A stretch of 8,179 nt of DNA. Origin: Paenibacillus sp. FSL H7-0331 (GTDB lineage Bacteria > Bacillota > Bacilli > Paenibacillales > NBRC-103111). Both the position numbers and the translations under genes were made by a program. Under the pieces are notes generated by a model that was given only the letters and a program-made list of their open reading frames with translations, was not told the DNA's origin and made no database searches. Positions 1-5,801 of the stretch are shown here, one piece after another (position 1 is the stretch's first letter; each line of letters begins with the position of its first letter). The stretch spans positions 1-8,179 of the forward strand of contig NZ_MRTH01000090.1 of the NCBI RefSeq assembly GCF_001956045.1. Reading direction: 5' to 3'.

Positions 1-262
1 GCGCGGCTTGCTTTAAAATGTCGTTCTCCATCTTAAGCCGCTGATTTTCTTTACGTAAAGCAAGAAGTTCGTTTTCCACAGGGGTACGGTTTGCTTTCTC
101 CGAAAAGGTACCGGAGGTTTGACTTTGTTTGATCCATCGATCTAATGCTGTTGCACTCAGGTCGTATTCACGAGCAATGTTGGCTCGAGTCTTTCCGCTT
201 TCATACAGCTGAACCATCTGGTTTTTAAATTCGTCTGTAAATGTACGTCTTTCTTTGGGCAT
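1..262 (-). CDS. IS3-family transposase OrfA (partial, 3' end outside window)
   Basis: The minus-strand frame begins MPKERRTFTDEFK at 262 and stays open for 87 codons to the window edge. Residues 1-50 form the OrfA helix-turn-helix (a K-x-R-x-x-I-A-R-E-Y-D-L-S recognition region followed by LDRWIKQ). Residues about 60-87 are a leucine-zipper-like helix containing ENELLALRKENQRLKMENDILKQA (shown here only as its key pattern, E-N-x-L-L-x-L-R then N-D-I-L-K-Q-A). This is the arrangement known for IS3-family OrfA, which is normally joined to the DDE-transposase OrfB by programmed frameshifting; OrfB would lie beyond position 1. An AGGAG lies about 10 bases before the ATG. The 5' end of the gene is intact, so the element may be functional, but only its left end is visible. 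Confidence 0.9.
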   Translation of the reverse strand, partial: MPKERRTFTDEFKNQMVQLYESGKTRANIAREYDLSATALDRWIKQSQTSGTFSEKANRTPVENELLALRKENQRLKMENDILKQAA

Positions 263-305
263 CGTAGATTCGCTCCTGTCTGATGTCTTTATTCTAACGA
301 CTACA
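1..305 (-). mobile_element. IS3-family insertion sequence, left end
   Basis: The orfA start is followed by about 43 bases of leader. Read on the minus strand, the likely terminal inverted repeat begins TGTAGTCGTTAGAATAAAGA at 305, a TG-start typical of IS3 ends. The exact boundary is inferred because the other terminus and the target duplication are outside the window. Confidence 0.5.
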
Positions 306-368
306 GCCATCTATACGAAGCGTAGTAAGGAGCAAATCAGAGGGTTTATGAATTGGATATGACTCAAG

Positions 369-403
369 AAACCTGTCTGAAACTCGGATAGGTTTTTATT
401 TTG
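369..403 (+). terminator. Possible intrinsic terminator
   Basis: Imperfect stem AAACCTGTC (369-377) with GATAGGTTT (387-395), one G-T pair, followed on the plus strand by TTATTTTG. No plus-strand gene immediately precedes it inside the window, so what it terminates is unclear. Confidence 0.4.
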
Positions 404-688
404 AAACGTATCCTCCACCCCTTTATCGTCTTTCATCTACTCTTATGAAGTTTCATCTAGTGAACTTTAACATCGTGTCTTATTATTACATGAATGTGTA
501 AATGTAGAACCCATATAGAATAAGGGTTATTATGATTACAATTCGATTGACTTTAGATACATTTTGTGTCATTAACGATACATCTCGATACACTTGTGAA
601 GAATTGATTTAAGTAGGTAAAATATAGGCAGAACATATGAAACATGAACAATAATTGTAATTATTACTTTTAATATTCAACATAGATA

Positions 689-720
689 AAACCTATCACA
701 TGTTCGATAGTGATAGGTTT
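689..720 (-). terminator. Terminator hairpin downstream of the DUF4062 locus
   Basis: Perfect 11-bp stem AAACCTATCAC (689-699) with GTGATAGGTTT (710-720) and a 10-nt loop. It lies about 97 bp beyond the stop of the minus-strand DUF4062 locus. On the minus strand the stem ends GGTTT and runs into TATCTATG, so the U-tract is short. Confidence 0.5.
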
Positions 721-816
721 GTGCAATCGTGTTATAACAATAAACGGCGAGTGGACGAGTGGATATGTTAACTTATTCTAAATTTAATAGTTGACAATTA
801 GTTGCCTAGATTAAGC

Positions 817-1122
817 CTATCTGGTACGAACCGTAATTCTATGTTTATACTCAGCTATGAATTTCTTACCTAATTCGGTAATAATATACAAACCATCTTT
901 TTTCTCAATTAATCCATAAATTATGTACTCTGATGCAGACTTTATAAGCATATCTAAAACGATATCCTGATTTCGAGATGAACTGAGAGATACTCCATGC
1001 AAATATTTATCGTACTGTTTAATAAATAATTCATATAAATCGCTAGGATATATGCTATGTTGACCTGTCTTATAATTGGACAAAGCTACCCTTAATTGAT
1101 CAAATGTAAATCCTGTGTACAT
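817..1122 (-). CDS. C-terminal part of a frameshifted DUF4062 protein
   Basis: 101 codons from ATG 1122, overlapping the end of the upstream DUF4062 frame by 31 bp in the -1 frame. The protein begins MYTGFTFDQLRVAL and ends with a wing-like segment IYGLIEKKDGLYIITELGKK, which suggests a small winged-helix or related domain. From memory of the family, full-length DUF4062 proteins are over 300 aa and carry a C-terminal domain with a similar G-F-T-F-x-x-L opening after the coiled coil. This frame is therefore read as the severed C-terminus, not an independent gene. There is no Shine-Dalgarno before 1122, and the frame is open upstream through the A6 tract (1137-1142). With one more A there, the protein would read MKKRLPKQMYTGFTF continuously from the upstream frame. 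Confidence 0.6.
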   Translation of the reverse strand: MYTGFTFDQLRVALSNYKTGQHSIYPSDLYELFIKQYDKYLHGVSLSSSRNQDIVLDMLIKSASEYIIYGLIEKKDGLYIITELGKKFIAEYKHRITVRTR

Positions 1123-1763
1123 TTGTTTAGGTAATCTTTTTTCATTACTCCCTGACTTTCTTTTATTTTATCGTTCTCTGCTATAATTTTAGCATTTTCA
1201 CTCAATAGCCGCTCATTTTCCTCCATCAACCCTTTTACATCTGGAACATCTTTACCTGACACCCAACCTGACAAATTTTTCTGCTCAATCTCTCTTAGTG
1301 ACTTAAATATGCTAATCTGTATGTCCTTATTGTCATCAACCAGAGCAATAAGCTTTGAGGATAAAATGTTCTCTCTAAATTCCTTATGCATTTGTTGATT
1401 ATCATGCTCTAATGCATCTTTATATCCTAATGAATTCACCTTATTCTGGATAAACGAATCACTCAAAACAAATACAAATCTTGGCTTTTTAATTTCACCA
1501 GCATAATCATATTCCCAATGTGTAAAACTCTTTGATTTATCCTTCAATAAAGAACCATATCTGCCACCTATTATCAACATATAAGCATCTGATTCTTCAA
1601 TCCAGCGTTTAATGATATCCAGTTGCGAATCATCACTTGCCGTAAACAATTCCATACCAGCAGGAATATGTCCTGCATTTAGAATGGATTTAACAGCTAT
1701 CTGCCTTTCCTCTTTTAAATCCGTAAACGTTGATGATATGAACACTTGCAGTTTCTTTCTCAT
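1092..1763 (-). CDS. DUF4062 domain protein, N-terminal part (frameshifted)
   Basis: 223 codons from ATG 1763, preceded by AAAGGTAGGAAT. Residues 1-85 match the DUF4062 pattern: K-L-Q-V-F-I-S-S-T-F-T-D-L-K-E-E-R at the start, AGHIPAGMELF around 31-41, IIKRWIEESDAYMLIIGGRYG around 50-70 (key residues W, D, Y, GGRYG) and THWEYDYA around 81-88. About 175-210 is a charged coiled coil rich in E, N and K. DUF4062 has a TIR-like flavodoxin fold and is often the N-terminal module of STAND/NACHT-type NTPases or stands in short proteins such as this; enzymatic activity is not established here. The frame ends at 1092 after a -1 shift relative to the C-terminal part at 817-1122. The same 18-bp sequence found upstream of the lipoprotein gene lies 98 bp before this start. 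The family is fairly sure; the function is unknown. Confidence 0.8.
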   Translation of the reverse strand: MRKKLQVFISSTFTDLKEERQIAVKSILNAGHIPAGMELFTASDDSQLDIIKRWIEESDAYMLIIGGRYGSLLKDKSKSFTHWEYDYAGEIKKPRFVFVLSDSFIQNKVNSLGYKDALEHDNQQMHKEFRENILSSKLIALVDDNKDIQISIFKSLREIEQKNLSGWVSGKDVPDVKGLMEENERLLSENAKIIAENDKIKESQGVMKKDYLNKCTQDLHLIN

Positions 1764-1861
1764 ATGTATGATTCCTACCTTTCGAGTCCTCTAAATGTAA
1801 AATAAATGTATCCCGTCATATTGCTGACGATAGAAAATATCATGTAATTTTGGGAATTTTT

Positions 1862-1879
1862 TGTTACTATATACCTATG
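1862..1879 (-). repeat. 18-bp repeat, copy 1 (upstream of the DUF4062 gene)
   Basis: On the minus strand it reads CATAGGTATATAGTAACA, identical to 2787-2804. Both copies are preceded by GAT plus two bases and lie about 100 bp upstream of a minus-strand start codon. Confidence 0.75.
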
Positions 1880-1897
1880 ATATCATGAAAAATCCAA
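1868..1897 (-). promoter_or_regulatory. Possible promoter of the DUF4062 gene
   Basis: On the minus strand a TTGGAT (1892-1897) and a TATATA (1868-1873) are separated by 18 bp. The TATATA lies inside the 18-bp repeat. If used, the leader would be about 95-100 nt. The second repeat copy lacks a good -35 at this spacing, so an operator role is equally possible. Confidence 0.35.
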
Positions 1898-1925
1898 TTT
1901 TTACATAATTATAATCTTGATTATA

Positions 1926-1954
1926 AAAGAAAAAAAGAACTCAATTTTGAGTCC
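1926..1954 (-). terminator. Terminator of the lipoprotein gene
   Basis: Minus-strand stem GGACTCAA (1954-1947) with TTGAGTTC (1944-1937), one G-T pair, followed by a T-rich run TTTTTTTCTTTT. It lies about 95 bp beyond the inferred original stop at 2050 of the lipoprotein gene. Confidence 0.7.
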
Positions 1955-2049
1955 TTCTCTCTTCCCTCTATTCATTTAATTCCTTTCACGTATGATTATG
2001 ATGTTGTTCTATACCGTTTCGTCCAATGATTTTTAAATGGTACTTACCA

Positions 2050-2212
2050 TTATTTAAATGGATTCTTTACCAAATCCCTGAAATGATTATTCTGCTCCAA
2101 ATAATCACGGTTTTCTTTCGTAAAAAGAGTAGCTTGAATTGTTTTCCACAAGTTTCCTGTTTGATCTGCGTCTAAATCTTTAAATTTGATGCCATAGTTT
2201 TTTTCTGCTAGA
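2050..2212 (-). pseudogene. Severed 3' end of the lipoprotein gene
   Basis: After the in-frame TAG at 2208-2210, the -1 frame stays open for about 53 codons. It reads LAEKNYGIKFKDLDADQTGN, continues with LWKTIQATLFTKENRDYL, and ends DLVKNPFK before TAA at 2050-2052. The composition is protein-like and it follows directly on the lipoprotein's last residues (DGKKLEV). One added base near GTCTAGC, for example GTCCTAGC, would join the two as DGKKLEVLAEKNYG. The reading as one original gene is inference. Confidence 0.55.
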
Positions 2213-2681
2213 CTTCCAACTTCTTGCCATCAATGAGTGGTGTAGTCATCTGCAATGCTATCATATCATTTTCTGGAAATTCTCTTAGTAATATGAGCGA
2301 CCACTCCATCAAAATTTTTCTTAATTTATCATCATTCTTCCATGCAGCATTAAATTCAGCTTCACTTAACTCACCCTTATACTCGCTATAATCCAAAAAT
2401 TCTATTCTTGCCGCGCCTTTCTCCCAAGTCGCACTCTTCACGAACGACTTTGAATCCATCATGACTGCTACATATGCATTAAATTTCTCCAAATCTTTTT
2501 CTCTTTGTATTTCAAACTTATTTTTTACTGGCTCTTTTATTGCCTCCTTGACCTCTGCTTTTGCTGGTTGTTTCACAACTGGAGGAGCAGCAGCTGTCTT
2601 AACAACCTCATTTTGATTACCACAAGCAGTCATAATTGCAACTAAAGATAATATCGTTATGCCTCTTACAACTTTTTTCAT
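2208..2681 (-). CDS. Small lipoprotein of unknown function, 3' frameshifted
   Basis: The start is taken at ATG 2681 and not at an upstream in-frame ATG (2738), because AAGGG stands 11 bases before 2681 and the protein then opens with a classic lipoprotein signal peptide: MKK, hydrophobic ILSLVAI, lipobox M-T-A-C with the lipidated Cys at residue 20. The mature part has a Pro/Lys/Glu-rich linker (about 25-55, with repeats of VKxP/VKEA type) and then a soluble domain with WEKGAARIEFLDYSEYKG and FNAAWKNDD. It should be tethered to the outer face of the cytoplasmic membrane. No family was recognised. The frame stops at TAG 2208, but coding-like sequence goes on in the -1 frame to 2050. It has its own promoter and terminator, and shares an upstream 18-bp repeat with the DUF4062 gene. 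Confidence 0.75.
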   Translation of the reverse strand: MKKVVRGITILSLVAIMTACGNQNEVVKTAAAPPVVKQPAKAEVKEAIKEPVKNKFEIQREKDLEKFNAYVAVMMDSKSFVKSATWEKGAARIEFLDYSEYKGELSEAEFNAAWKNDDKLRKILMEWSLILLREFPENDMIALQMTTPLIDGKKLEV

Positions 2682-2720
2682 TAAATTCTCAACCCTTCTA
2701 GACATTCGATATATAGCCCC

Positions 2721-2750
2721 ATTATACCAATAATTCACTATTTAAGGTAA
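2721..2750 (-). promoter_or_regulatory. Likely sigma-A-type promoter of the lipoprotein gene
   Basis: On the minus strand a perfect TATAAT (2721-2726), preceded by TGG, has a weak -35 TTACCT (2745-2750) at 18 bp. The start codon is about 40 bp downstream. Confidence 0.55.
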
Positions 2751-2786
2751 ATACAAACAGTTAATTTGTCACATTTTAGCACATTA

Positions 2787-2804
2787 TGTTACTATATACC
2801 TATG
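2787..2804 (-). repeat. 18-bp repeat, copy 2 (upstream of the lipoprotein gene)
   Basis: Identical to 1862-1879 on the minus strand. It lies 105 bp upstream of the lipoprotein ATG at 2681 and upstream of that gene's TATAAT promoter, which favours a regulator-binding site over a core promoter element. Confidence 0.75.
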
Positions 2805-2834
2805 TCATCCTTAGTGGATTAATACACGTTTTAA

Positions 2835-2866
2835 AATACAAAAATAGATCACCAACAAAAGTGATC
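2835..2866 (-). terminator. Terminator of the 2892-3182 gene
   Basis: Minus-strand stem GATCAC (2866-2861) with GTGATC (2852-2847), 8-nt loop, then TATTTTTGTATTTT. It closes the minus-strand transcription unit that ends with the 96-aa gene. Confidence 0.7.
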
Positions 2867-2891
2867 CAGCCAATTAAATGAATTCAATATT

Positions 2892-3182
2892 CTAATTTTC
2901 AATAAACTCAATCTTATTAAAATCGAGCACACATTCTAATTCGGTTTGTGCTATTACGCTAGATGTAAATAATTCATTATACGGTGTATCTGTAAAATCC
3001 ATTCTACTATCTCTTTTCCTCCATTGTTCATAAACCTGCTTAGTAATTTCAAATGGTAGTAAAGGTTTTATACTACGCTTACTATGTACAACAATTAGTT
3101 TATTGCCATCTCTAGCAATAACTACATTATTCTTATATACCAGCTGTAAGTGATTCTCTTTGTTTATCTGAAATACGCTCAT
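2892..3182 (-). CDS. Hypothetical 96-aa protein
   Basis: ATG 3182 is preceded by a strong GGAGGGG at 6-7 bases, so translation from this start is likely. The protein begins MSVFQINKENHLQLVYKNN and has a basic middle (HSKRSIK, QWRKRDSR) and an acidic end (LDFNKIEFIEN). No signal peptide, membrane segment or known motif was seen, and the family was not recognised. It follows the 67-aa ORF by 21 bp and is followed by a good terminator, so it is the last gene of a minus-strand unit. Since the unit also holds a DUF4303-like gene, a family often seen among toxin-immunity proteins, an accessory or immunity-type role is conceivable but not shown. Confidence 0.6.
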   Translation of the reverse strand: MSVFQINKENHLQLVYKNNVVIARDGNKLIVVHSKRSIKPLLPFEITKQVYEQWRKRDSRMDFTDTPYNELFTSSVIAQTELECVLDFNKIEFIEN

Positions 3183-3203
3183 GTGTTCCCCTCCATAAAA
3201 TGA

Positions 3204-3407
3204 TTATATGTTAATTGGGCATTGGCAACAATGGATATTTAGAATCATTTTAGAATCGTAACCTGCGCCAAAATCAATTTGATTTCCACATAACCCAGAA
3301 AGTAGTTGAGTATCATGTTTCACATTCATCAACAGCTCATTTCCCCTGCCGACTTTGACAACGCTTTGTTCTTTGCCATTTATAACGAAGATAAGCTCAT
3401 TATTCAT
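3204..3407 (-). CDS. Hypothetical 67-aa protein, possibly a fragment
   Basis: The frame begins MNNELIFVINGKEQSVV and ends NIHCCQCPINI, with a Cys-rich tail (CC-x-C) and an earlier Cys in the segment LLSGLCGNQ. No Shine-Dalgarno precedes ATG 3407 (the sequence there is CACTTGGCTTCACA). The frame is open a further 17 codons upstream without a start, so the true N-terminus may be missing. It is 21 bp upstream of the well-initiated 96-aa gene. Not recognised. Confidence 0.4.
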   Translation of the reverse strand: MNNELIFVINGKEQSVVKVGRGNELLMNVKHDTQLLSGLCGNQIDFGAGYDSKMILNIHCCQCPINI

Positions 3408-3435
3408 TGTGAAGCCAAGTGACAGGGCTATTGTT

Positions 3436-3729
3436 ATGGTCCTAGTTGCATACTTTTTCTACCCATCCAGATCAAAAAGATTTACAAGAGTTTTTATATT
3501 AGGTTTCTTAGCTCAGTTATTAGTTTTTGATCTATCTAGAATGATGGTCTTTACTGACGATAATGCAAATTCCTATTTAGATAGAATGCTAGTCGAGTTA
3601 GTTGTTTTTACCATATTGTGCTCTGTTTTAAAAGAAATTCTAGATTTCCCATCGTTGATTGATTTAGATCTTTTGCAATTTTTTCAACCCTTTTACATCT
3701 TGATTCTAAAATCCAACCTAATCATTTAA
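3436..3729 (+). CDS. Possible small membrane protein, opposite strand
   Basis: 97 codons from ATG 3436, preceded by CAGGG at 8 bases; the frame is open further upstream to 3355. The protein is hydrophobic: MVLVAYFFYP, then RVFILGFLAQLLVFDL and LVELVVFTILCSVL, giving two or three possible membrane segments separated by charged stretches (SRSKRF, TDDNANSYLDR). All three minus-strand frames of this stretch carry several stops, so the plus strand is the better coding candidate. Its TAA (3727-3729) overlaps the stop of the opposing DUF4303-like gene. No family was recognised, and the AT-rich base composition means it could be fortuitous. Confidence 0.35.
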   Translation: MVLVAYFFYPSRSKRFTRVFILGFLAQLLVFDLSRMMVFTDDNANSYLDRMLVELVVFTILCSVLKEILDFPSLIDLDLLQFFQPFYILILKSNLII

Positions 3730-4523
3730 GCCAAATAATCCATATATTTTTTAAAATCAACTAACATATGTTCGTGAGAATCCTTTAATCGTCTATCTTC
3801 TATATTACAAGATTCAAGTTTATTAATTATCGCAATAAGTGAATCAACATCCTTGTTGTCCAATTGTTGTATAAACCTAAGAGCTGTTACATATACAGAT
3901 AAATCTAAATATGCTTCCGCATTCAGTGTATCTTTGTTCGCCTCATGTTCTATTCTAGACAGCAACTCTGGTACTAAAGCATATTCGTTTGCCTCTAAAG
4001 CTTCAAAAGCATGATAACTCTCCTTTAAACATCGAGTAATGATAAATTTATCTGTGTTATGAGTATTTTTAATGAGTTGTTCTAACCAATAATCGACTTG
4101 CTTAGAAACATCTAATTGTTTCAATTCATTTAATTTGTTTTCAAATTCATTATCTAACTCTTTGGTTTCTGGAAAACATCTATAGAACAATTCCTGATCC
4201 ATTGTTTTTCTCATTGTGATACTATAATCGATATAATCATTGCCAGTGGATGCAAAGTAAATAAAATCATCAGTGGTATTCAACCCAGAAAAGTGGCCTT
4301 TGAGCTTTATAGCTACATTTTGTGCAAACAAATAATGGGCATCATTAAATATCCTTTTCTCAAAAGCAATGACTACCTCATCACCCTCTGCTATATGATC
4401 AATCTCCTCATCTGCATGAGCGCTTGCAATGATTTCAAAATGGTTATAAAGAGTGTCAAACTTTTCATTAAATTCATGGAAGTTGTGAGCAAAATCCCCT
4501 AAAGCGTATCGTAATGATTTCAA
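3726..4523 (-). CDS. C-terminal part of a DUF4303-like protein (frameshifted)
   Basis: 265 codons from a TTG at 4523, but the frame continues upstream as KKWNYTEEQLKSLRYALGDF through an A6 tract (plus-strand T6 at 4545-4550). The TTG has no ribosome binding site, so this is taken as the continuation of the 4520-4864 frame, which ends four bases into it. With one more A the joined protein reads ESYIKKWNYTEEQLKSLRYA. The first 60 residues complete the DUF4303-type domain (the LRYALGDFAHNF helix and then FDTLYNHFEII). The remaining 200 residues are mostly helical and charged, with no motif recognised. DUF4303 domains are known mainly from immunity proteins of polymorphic toxins and SMI1-like neighbourhoods; the assignment here is from pattern memory. 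The stop overlaps that of the plus-strand ORF ending at 3729. Confidence 0.6.
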   Translation of the reverse strand: MKSLRYALGDFAHNFHEFNEKFDTLYNHFEIIASAHADEEIDHIAEGDEVVIAFEKRIFNDAHYLFAQNVAIKLKGHFSGLNTTDDFIYFASTGNDYIDYSITMRKTMDQELFYRCFPETKELDNEFENKLNELKQLDVSKQVDYWLEQLIKNTHNTDKFIITRCLKESYHAFEALEANEYALVPELLSRIEHEANKDTLNAEAYLDLSVYVTALRFIQQLDNKDVDSLIAIINKLESCNIEDRRLKDSHEHMLVDFKKYMDYLA

Positions 4524-4864
4524 TTGTTCTTCCGTATAATTCCATTTTTTATGTAAGATTCTTCTGTTTCTTTTAAATCATCTAACGTATTTATGTAAAT
4601 CAAAAATGTATTATGTTCATCCGCATACAAACCAAAAGCATATACTTCTTTATTAGAATCAGAAACAGAAAACTTATGGATAGCCTCCCTACATCCCTCA
4701 AAAAGTTCATTTTCGAAATTGTTTGCAGTTATAAGCTCAATATCTTCTTGAATTGTAGGCATGAAAACTATTCGATCATCTTCTGTAATGCCATAGTACC
4801 CTTCACCTTCTAGCTGCCTTTTTCCCTCTAATAGCTCACATATGCCCACATAATCTAAATTCAA
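4520..4864 (-). CDS. N-terminal part of a DUF4303-like protein (frameshifted and start-less)
   Basis: 114 codons counted from a TTG at 4864, which has no suitable ribosome binding site. The same frame is open without ATG, GTG or TTG from 4969 and encodes AWKEQRDYYGWLANNL and SGLPRETYAGLNLDYVG, which is plausible protein. A TAA at 4970-4972 precedes it. The gene therefore appears 5'-truncated or has another frameshift near 4970. Residues 60-100 contain the DUF4303-like core FSVSDSNKEVYAFGLYADEH (beta strand with Y-A-F-G-L-Y) followed by FLIYINTLDDL. The frame runs into TGA at 4520 just after an A6 tract, and the domain continues in the -1 frame (3726-4523). The region upstream of 4865 is noticeably more GC-rich than the gene body, so it may be a join between sequences of different origin. 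Confidence 0.55.
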   Translation of the reverse strand: MNLDYVGICELLEGKRQLEGEGYYGITEDDRIVFMPTIQEDIELITANNFENELFEGCREAIHKFSVSDSNKEVYAFGLYADEHNTFLIYINTLDDLKETEESYIKNGIIRKNN

Positions 4865-4976
4865 CCCTGCATAGGTTTCCCTGGGCAGTCCGGATGCATC
4901 CCGAAGGTTGTTGGCAAGCCATCCGTAATAGTCCCGCTGCTCTTTCCATGCTGCAGCCTTGCTACTGTCTTAGGCG

Positions 4977-5120
4977 ATGGTCGCGAAAATCCGCTATGAG
5001 GTAGGTGATCGTACCATTGAAAATAAAAGCACTCGTCCCGAAGGAAAAGGACTCACTGAGCAATTCTTTATTATTATTCAATCGGCGGTTGAATTCAATA
5101 TAGAACAGCACTCAACTTAA
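4977..5120 (+). CDS. Doubtful 47-aa hypothetical protein
   Basis: ATG 4977 to TAA 5118-5120 encodes MVAKIRYEVGDRTIENKSTR and then PEGKGLTEQFFIIIQSAVEF, a hydrophilic, protein-like sequence. There is no clear Shine-Dalgarno and an in-frame TAG lies two codons before the ATG, so it may be the remnant of a longer gene. The opposite strand is also open here (49 codons from a GTG), so strand choice rests on composition. Not recognised. Confidence 0.3.
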   Translation: MVAKIRYEVGDRTIENKSTRPEGKGLTEQFFIIIQSAVEFNIEQHST

Positions 5121-5132
5121 ACACAAGTTGAG
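5111..5132. other. Hairpin at the end of the 4977-5120 ORF
   Basis: Perfect 8-bp stem CTCAACTT (5111-5118) with AAGTTGAG (5125-5132), spanning the ORF's TAA. There is no T-tract on either strand, so it is not a typical terminator. Confidence 0.5.
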
Positions 5133-5299
5133 CTTACTCAAATAGTGAACTCCTTATTGTACCCATACCCAATATCAAAAAAATAATTCAACAGATCGGA
5201 ATGGATGAGCGTATATTTCATTCAAGTGGTTAATGAAGTGGCTGGCGGAATGAGTTTCACAAATAAATTCTATTCCTCTATGTTATTTAGGTTACAATC

Positions 5300-5307
5300 C
5301 ATACATT
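5300..5307 (+). promoter_or_regulatory. Possible sigma-E -10 box for the first yjcZ gene
   Basis: CATACATT matches the known sigma-E -10 consensus CATACAnT exactly and lies 55 bp before the yjcZ start. No clear -35 was seen at 13-15 bp, so the call rests on the -10 and on the sporulation link of the gene. Confidence 0.35.
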
Positions 5308-5361
5308 CAGAACGAACGGTGAATATCATTACAACATGAAGCAAAAAAGGAGGGATAATCG

Positions 5362-5457
5362 ATGAGTGTTGTTGGAAACAGATTTACTTCCACTGCAGAA
5401 ATTTTGGTTCTTTTCATTTTGTTGGTGATCGTGTTGTCGATTGGTTTCTGTATTTAA
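5362..5457 (+). CDS. YjcZ-family sporulation miniprotein
   Basis: A 31-aa gene with the strong RBS AAGGAGGG seven bases before the ATG and its own terminator. The protein is MSVVGNRFTSTAEILV followed by a single hydrophobic segment LFILLVIVLSIGFCI. The Gly/Ser/Thr-containing head and the L-F-I-L-L-V-I-V stretch are the signature of the YjcZ-like family of tiny spore-associated membrane proteins; their molecular role is unknown. The second copy at 5844-5987 shares S-T-x-x-I-L-V-L-F-I-L-L-V-I and the final F-C-I. Note that the residue after ST is A-E here, putting a Glu just before the membrane segment where the second copy has G-A. Its short length makes it easy to miss in automatic annotation. 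Confidence 0.8.
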   Translation: MSVVGNRFTSTAEILVLFILLVIVLSIGFCI

Positions 5458-5472
5458 CAGAAAAATGAGTGT

Positions 5473-5516
5473 AAAGAAAGAACAAGAGCCTGATATCTTG
5501 TTCTTTCTTTTAATTT
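5473..5516 (+). terminator. Strong intrinsic terminator of the first yjcZ gene
   Basis: Perfect 15-bp stem AAAGAAAGAACAAGA (5473-5487) with TCTTGTTCTTTCTTT (5496-5510), 8-nt loop, followed by TAATTTATTT. It begins 15 bp after the stop codon. Confidence 0.85.
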
Positions 5517-5629
5517 ATTTAGATCCAATAATGAGAATAAATCCGATGTATAAACTCCAGTTCCGAGGCCGCAAGTAACTTGTCTACGATCTTCTGCATC
5601 TGGTCCCATATACATGCTATGAACGCGAA

Positions 5630-5658
5630 ATAGACGGGCACTGAATGCTACCGTCTAT
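5630..5658 (+). other. Hairpin just upstream of a strong RBS
   Basis: Perfect 8-bp stem ATAGACGG (5630-5637) with CCGTCTAT (5651-5658) and a 13-nt loop, ending 7 bp before AAAGGAGGG (5666-5674). It has no T-tract, so it may be a leader structure or an operator. Confidence 0.45.
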
Positions 5659-5679
5659 TCATGGGAAAGGAGGGTCGAT

Positions 5680-5730
5680 ATGTGGGCAGTTGGGGGTTAC
5701 CGCCACATTACATTGTATGAAGATCTTTAA
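5680..5730 (+). CDS. 16-aa ORF with strong RBS, possible degenerate yjcZ copy
   Basis: ATG 5680 follows a textbook AAAGGAGGG by five bases, yet the frame ends after MWAVGGYRHITLYEDL. The M-x-A-V-G-G-Y head resembles the heads of YjcZ-type miniproteins, but the hydrophobic segment is missing in this frame. It is either a decayed copy between two intact ones, a leader peptide, or chance. No membrane-like continuation was found in the other frames that would restore it simply. Confidence 0.3.
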   Translation: MWAVGGYRHITLYEDL

Positions 5731-5801
5731 TTTTGGGAACTTGCTTTTTATCTGTAGGGCGATTACCTATTTTGGCATCCGTCCAGTCACGCCTCCGCCA
5801 A

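Larger units (their letters stand above)
306..816. other. Intergenic stretch without a convincing gene
   Basis: About 510 bp of AT-rich sequence between the IS end and the DUF4062 gene. It contains two hairpins (369-403 and 689-720, listed separately) and several very short frames. The best of these is 26 codons at 532-612 with an AAGGG upstream, but it has no recognisable features. No RNA gene was recognised. Confidence 0.6.

Noticed and set aside
532..612. 26-codon plus-strand ORF with AAGGG before its ATG
   Set aside because: Very short, no recognisable features, in AT-rich intergenic sequence.
1612..1794. Plus-strand ORF opposite the DUF4062 gene
   Set aside because: Antisense of a recognised domain, no RBS.
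4293..4502. Plus-strand ORF opposite the DUF4303-like gene
   Set aside because: Antisense of the better-supported coding frame.
4613..4813. Plus-strand ORF opposite the first DUF4303-like frame
   Set aside because: Antisense of the better-supported coding frame; Ile/Phe-rich composition typical of shadows.
5205..5339. 44-codon plus-strand ORF from ATG 5205
   Set aside because: No Shine-Dalgarno; runs over the likely yjcZ promoter; composition unremarkable.
5454..5615. 53-codon minus-strand ORF starting MYMGPDAEDRRQ
   Set aside because: No RBS and reads through the yjcZ terminator and stop region.
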